From an uncultured Sphingobium sp. (GTDB lineage: Bacteria > Pseudomonadota > Alphaproteobacteria > Sphingomonadales > Sphingomonadaceae), in assembly GCA_913773715.1 (NCBI GenBank), contig CAJYHD010000439.1, positions 1 to 9,321 on the forward strand: a stretch of 9,321 bases of DNA, written 5' to 3'. The position numbers and the translations under genes were made by a program. Each line of letters starts with the position of its first letter. The stretch's first letter is position 1. Positions 6,982 through 9,321 of the stretch are shown here, one piece after another. The notes below the pieces were generated by a model. It had not been told where the DNA came from. It searched no databases and worked only from the letters and a program-made list of their open reading frames with translations.

Positions 6982-6993
6982 CGGATCGATCCG
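6982..6993. repeat. 12-base perfect palindrome before the aminotransferase gene
   Basis: CGGATCGATCCG is its own reverse complement. It overlaps a second dyad, GCGGA (6981-6985) with TCCGC (6994-6998). It sits 24 bases upstream of the ATG at 7017 in a 70-base spacer, where an operator could lie. GATC-rich palindromes also occur by chance in such genomes, so a regulatory role is only possible. Confidence 0.3.
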
Positions 6994-7016
6994 TCCGCTT
7001 GGCTGAGAGGTGCCAG

Positions 7017-8294
7017 ATGCTCGACCGCCGTTCCTTCCTTGGCTGCGCGACTGCCCTGTCCGCTACGCAACCGCTCAGCGCCGCCGCCCTGACCAGCGTG
7101 CCGCTGCCCGGCGAGGATCTCCATGGCCGGAACGAAGACGCCTATTGGCAGGCATTGCGCCGCCAGTTCCTCATCCCGCCGGATGTCATCAACCTGAATG
7201 TCGGGACAGTCGGCTCGTCACCCCGCCCCGTTCTGAAGGCGATCTTCGACGGCTTTGAACAGACCGAGCAGATGACGCAGGCCGGTGCCGAGGACTATCC
7301 GATCTGGGGCTATGGGTCATGGGACCAATATCGCAAACCCTTTGCCGACTTCATGGGCGCTCGCGTCGAACAGATGGCGATCCTGCGCAATTGCACCGAA
7401 GCGAACAGTTACGTCGCCAATGGCTTCGACATCAAGCCGGGCGACGAAGTGCTGATCAGCGACGAGGAACATGGATCAGGCGAAATGCCTTGGATGCTGC
7501 GGCAACGGCGCTACGGGATCAAGGTCAACAAGTTTACGATGCCCAAGCCGCCCAAGGATGCGGCGGACATCCTCAACCGCATCAGTGACGCGATCACGCC
7601 GCGCACCCGCATCATCTTCGTCAGCCACATCAGCACCGCGACCGGCGTCGTCCTTCCCGCTAAGGAGATCGCCGCACTCGCTCGTTCGAAGGGCATCGTC
7701 TCCGCCTTCGATGGTGCCCACGCGCCGGGCATGATGAAGATCGACCTCAACGACATCGGCTGCGACATCTATACCGGATCGATGCATAAATGGTTGTTTG
7801 CGACCAAGGGCACGGGCTTCCTCTATCTGCGCGACAAGAGCGTGATGGATCGGGTTTGGAACACGATCGCGACCGGCGGCTATGACGATCCGACGCGCAT
7901 GGCGGACCGCTATATGCAAATTGGGTCATCGTGCATTCCAACGTTGATGGGCCTTAACGCAGCCGTAGCGCTGGCGCAGAATATCGGCATCGACCGGATC
8001 GAGGCGCGGCACCGGATGCTCGCCGACTATATCCATACAGAGATGATGAAGCGCGGCGCGCAAAGCTGGACCTCGCCCGATCCGAGGCTGCGTTGCGCGA
8101 TCACGACCATCAATGTGCCTCCCGTCAGCCGCACCGAATTACAGGACTGGCTCTGGACCAACCACAAGGTCCGGGTGCGCGGCGGCGATCCCTCCAAGCT
8201 CCGCCTGTCCACCCCCTACTTCATGATGAAGGCGGACATCGATCGATTCCTCACCCTCTTCGACCAGTTTCGCAGGATTAAGGGCATCGCCTGA
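7017..8294 (+). CDS. Tat-exported class V aminotransferase-fold PLP enzyme
   Basis: This is a 425-residue fold-type I PLP enzyme of the class V aminotransferase / cysteine desulfurase / isopenicillin N epimerase group. The N-terminus has a twin-arginine signal, DRRSFLG (3-9), a hydrophobic stretch (about 8-25) and an AAA-type cleavage region near 22-25, so a periplasmic location is predicted. Cofactor residues are visible: NCTEANSY (125-132) for phosphate-loop contacts, Asp232 and His235 in FDGAHAPG (231-238), and the Schiff-base Lys258 in TGSMHKWL (253-260). Arg396 in KLRLSTPYF (394-402) probably binds substrate carboxylate. ATG 7017 is chosen because GAGAGG lies 6 bases upstream and the Tat motif follows directly; a TTG at 6999 is in frame but unnecessary. 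PvdN of fluorescent pseudomonads is a known Tat-exported enzyme of this type, but no siderophore genes are in view, so the substrate is unknown. Confidence 0.9.
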   Translation: MLDRRSFLGCATALSATQPLSAAALTSVPLPGEDLHGRNEDAYWQALRRQFLIPPDVINLNVGTVGSSPRPVLKAIFDGFEQTEQMTQAGAEDYPIWGYGSWDQYRKPFADFMGARVEQMAILRNCTEANSYVANGFDIKPGDEVLISDEEHGSGEMPWMLRQRRYGIKVNKFTMPKPPKDAADILNRISDAITPRTRIIFVSHISTATGVVLPAKEIAALARSKGIVSAFDGAHAPGMMKIDLNDIGCDIYTGSMHKWLFATKGTGFLYLRDKSVMDRVWNTIATGGYDDPTRMADRYMQIGSSCIPTLMGLNAAVALAQNIGIDRIEARHRMLADYIHTEMMKRGAQSWTSPDPRLRCAITTINVPPVSRTELQDWLWTNHKVRVRGGDPSKLRLSTPYFMMKADIDRFLTLFDQFRRIKGIA

Positions 8295-8307
8295 CGGCCC
8301 GCCCGAA

Positions 8308-8336
8308 TTGCGCCCCCGCCGACTTTGTTCTATGGG
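8308..8336 (+). promoter_or_regulatory. Candidate promoter for purC
   Basis: TTGCGC (8308-8313) and TATGGG (8331-8336) are 17 bases apart, the optimal spacing, in the 126-base spacer before purC. Transcription from here would start near 8343 and give a leader of about 78 bases that begins almost exactly at the hairpin at 8348-8391. The match to consensus is moderate. Confidence 0.3.
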
Positions 8337-8347
8337 CCGCGCTGACA

Positions 8348-8391
8348 GCCCCGGCACCCGCTGATCCCTCTCGATTCGCGTTTGCCGGGGC
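8348..8391 (+). repeat. 9-base GC-rich inverted repeat in the purC leader
   Basis: GCCCCGGCA (8348-8356) and TGCCGGGGC (8383-8391) are perfect complements separated by 26 bases. The hairpin lies in the purC upstream region and ends 19 bases before the AGGA ribosome-binding motif at 8411. No T-run follows the right arm, so it is a poor terminator for the upstream gene. It could be an RNA structure controlling purC or a long-spaced operator. Confidence 0.45.
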
Positions 8392-8420
8392 ACTTGAGTT
8401 TGAAGAAGACAGGAACGCGC

Positions 8421-9203
8421 ATGGCCCGTCGGCGGCAAATCTACGAAGGCAAGGCAAAGATCCTTTACGAGGGTCCCGAACCCGGCACGATCATCCAGTA
8501 TTTCAAGGACGACGCTACCGCCTTCAACGCGCAGAAGAAGGGCACGATTTCGGGCAAGGGCGTTCTCAACAACCGCATCTCTGAACATATCTTCACGCTG
8601 CTCGGCCAGATCGGCGTGCCGACCCACTTCATCCGTCGCCTCAACATGCGTGAGCAATTGGTCCGCCAGGTCGAGATCGTGCCGATCGAGGTGATCGTGC
8701 GCAACGTCGCCGCTGGCTCTCTGTCGAAAAAGCTGGGCATCGAAGAAGGTACGCAGCTTCCGCGCACGCTGATCGAATATTGCTACAAGGACGATGCGCT
8801 GGGCGACCCGCTTGTGTCCGAAGAGCATATCGCCTGCTTCGGCTGGGCGACACAGGAGGAAATGCATGACATCGCCGACATGGCGATCCGTGTGAACGAC
8901 TTCATGTGCGGCCTGTTCGCGGGCATCGGCATCCGCCTCATCGACTTCAAGCTGGAGTTCGGCCGTTTGTGGGATGGCGATTTCAGCCGCATCATTCTGG
9001 CCGACGAGATCAGCCCCGACGGTTGTCGCCTGTGGGACATGGCGACCAACGAAAAGCTCGACAAGGATCGCTTCCGCCGCGACCTGGGCGGCGAAGTCGA
9101 AGCCTATCAGGAAGTGGCGCGCCGTCTGGGCTTGCTGCCCGAGGGGCTGGACACCACCGTCCTCGACCTCGACACCCATCGCAAGAAGCGCGAAAAGGAA
9201 TAA
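8421..9203 (+). CDS. purC: Phosphoribosylaminoimidazole-succinocarboxamide synthase (SAICAR synthetase)
   Basis: PurC joins CAIR and aspartate using ATP to form SAICAR in de novo purine synthesis, in the cytoplasm. The 260-residue protein has the ATP-site start [11 protein letters not shown] (7-17), [10 protein letters not shown] (45-54), the first family signature [15 protein letters not shown] (86-100), [15 protein letters not shown] (123-137), the second signature LIDFKLEFG (173-181), and [13 protein letters not shown] (194-206) with [12 protein letters not shown] (213-224). It is full length. ATG 8421 is chosen because AGGA at 8411-8414 lies 6 bases upstream and the conserved N-terminus follows; an upstream in-frame extension to 8382 has no support. 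It appears to be transcribed from its own leader and converges on the gene at the right edge. Confidence 0.97.
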   Translation: MARRRQIYEGKAKILYEGPEPGTIIQYFKDDATAFNAQKKGTISGKGVLNNRISEHIFTLLGQIGVPTHFIRRLNMREQLVRQVEIVPIEVIVRNVAAGSLSKKLGIEEGTQLPRTLIEYCYKDDALGDPLVSEEHIACFGWATQEEMHDIADMAIRVNDFMCGLFAGIGIRLIDFKLEFGRLWDGDFSRIILADEISPDGCRLWDMATNEKLDKDRFRRDLGGEVEAYQEVARRLGLLPEGLDTTVLDLDTHRKKREKE

Positions 9204-9204
9204 A

Positions 9205-9215
9205 GCCTCTCAGGC
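9205..9215. terminator. Short hairpin between convergent genes, possible bidirectional terminator
   Basis: GCCTCTCAGGC forms a 4-base stem with a 3-base loop, two bases after the purC stop codon. Read on the minus strand it is followed at once by TTTATT; read on the plus strand a T-rich stretch (ATTTTCTTT, 9224-9232) follows about 8 bases later. A larger alternative pairs 9206-9215 with 9234-9243 around one C-C mismatch. The stem is short, so the call is tentative. Confidence 0.35.
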
Positions 9216-9236
9216 AGTCTAAGATTTTCTTTCGCC

Positions 9237-9321
9237 TCAGAGGATCGCGTCGGCCATCAGCTTGGTCCCGAGCAAAATCATCAGCGTGTAGATCAAAGTG
9301 TAGAATCGCGCAGGATCGATC
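9237..9321 (-). CDS. C-terminal fragment, probable TauE/SafE (TSUP) family permease
   Basis: Only the last 27 codons and stop (TGA, complement of 9237-9239) are in the window; the gene enters from the right edge. The readable tail is PARFYTLIYTLMILLGTKLM followed by ADAIL. A hydrophobic helix ending in a LG-x-KL-x-x-D motif just before the C-terminus resembles the end of TauE/SafE (TSUP) membrane permeases, which export sulfite, sulfonates or similar anions. It converges on purC with 33 bases between stops. The family is suggested by a short stretch only, and another multi-span membrane protein is possible. Confidence 0.5.
   Translation of the reverse strand, partial: IDPARFYTLIYTLMILLGTKLMADAIL

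Noticed and set aside
7001..7016. GGCTGAGAGGTGCC resembling the 5' core of a TPP riboswitch
   Set aside because: The rest of the TPP consensus (CCTGAT-type and GCGTAGGGA-type segments) is absent and the sequence is better explained as the GAGAGG ribosome-binding site.
8139..9179. 346-codon open frame antisense to purC and the aminotransferase 3' end
   Set aside because: Shadow frame of purC, which has both family signatures on the plus strand.

Overview
The window looks like chromosomal DNA from a GC-rich alphaproteobacterium, most likely a sphingomonad (Sphingomonas/Sphingobium type). This rests on the high GC content, strong GC bias at third codon positions, the character of the ParC and PurC proteins, and the otsB / GH15 / otsA gene order. 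The genus is an inference. I see no transposase, integrase, CRISPR array, tRNA or rRNA, and no gap over about 130 bases without a proposed gene or signal.

Left block, minus strand: the first about 454 codons of parC (topoisomerase IV subunit A) run off the left edge. Upstream of it on the same strand is a complete GcvA/AmpR-like LysR regulator. A perfect T-N11-A dyad (2358-2372) lies just before the regulator's start codon, in the divergent intergenic region, and is a good candidate operator.

Centre, plus strand: a 52-codon ORF with a good ribosome binding site (2466-2624) is followed by a trehalose cluster. otsB (trehalose-6-phosphate phosphatase) has a GTG start. A glycoside hydrolase family 15 protein follows and has no in-frame ATG, GTG or TTG ahead of its conserved N-terminus. 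otsA (trehalose-6-phosphate synthase) overlaps the GH15 stop by ATGA. OtsA makes trehalose-6-phosphate from UDP-glucose and glucose-6-phosphate, and OtsB dephosphorylates it. The GH15 enzyme may hydrolyse trehalose or another alpha-glucoside. The small ORF, otsB and the GH15 gene share one reading frame, broken only by two TGA codons. A large imperfect stem-loop follows otsA.

Right block: a small single-span membrane protein, then a class V PLP-dependent aminotransferase-fold enzyme with a twin-arginine signal (probably periplasmic), then purC with a hairpin-containing leader. A minus-strand gene enters from the right edge, converging on purC; its 27 visible residues resemble the C-terminus of a TauE/SafE (TSUP) permease.

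The most notable points are the apparent AUC start and shared frame of the GH15 gene, its position inside a trehalose-synthesis operon, the LysR operator candidate, the exported PLP enzyme and the purC leader hairpin. All functions are predictions from sequence motifs; no database search was run.
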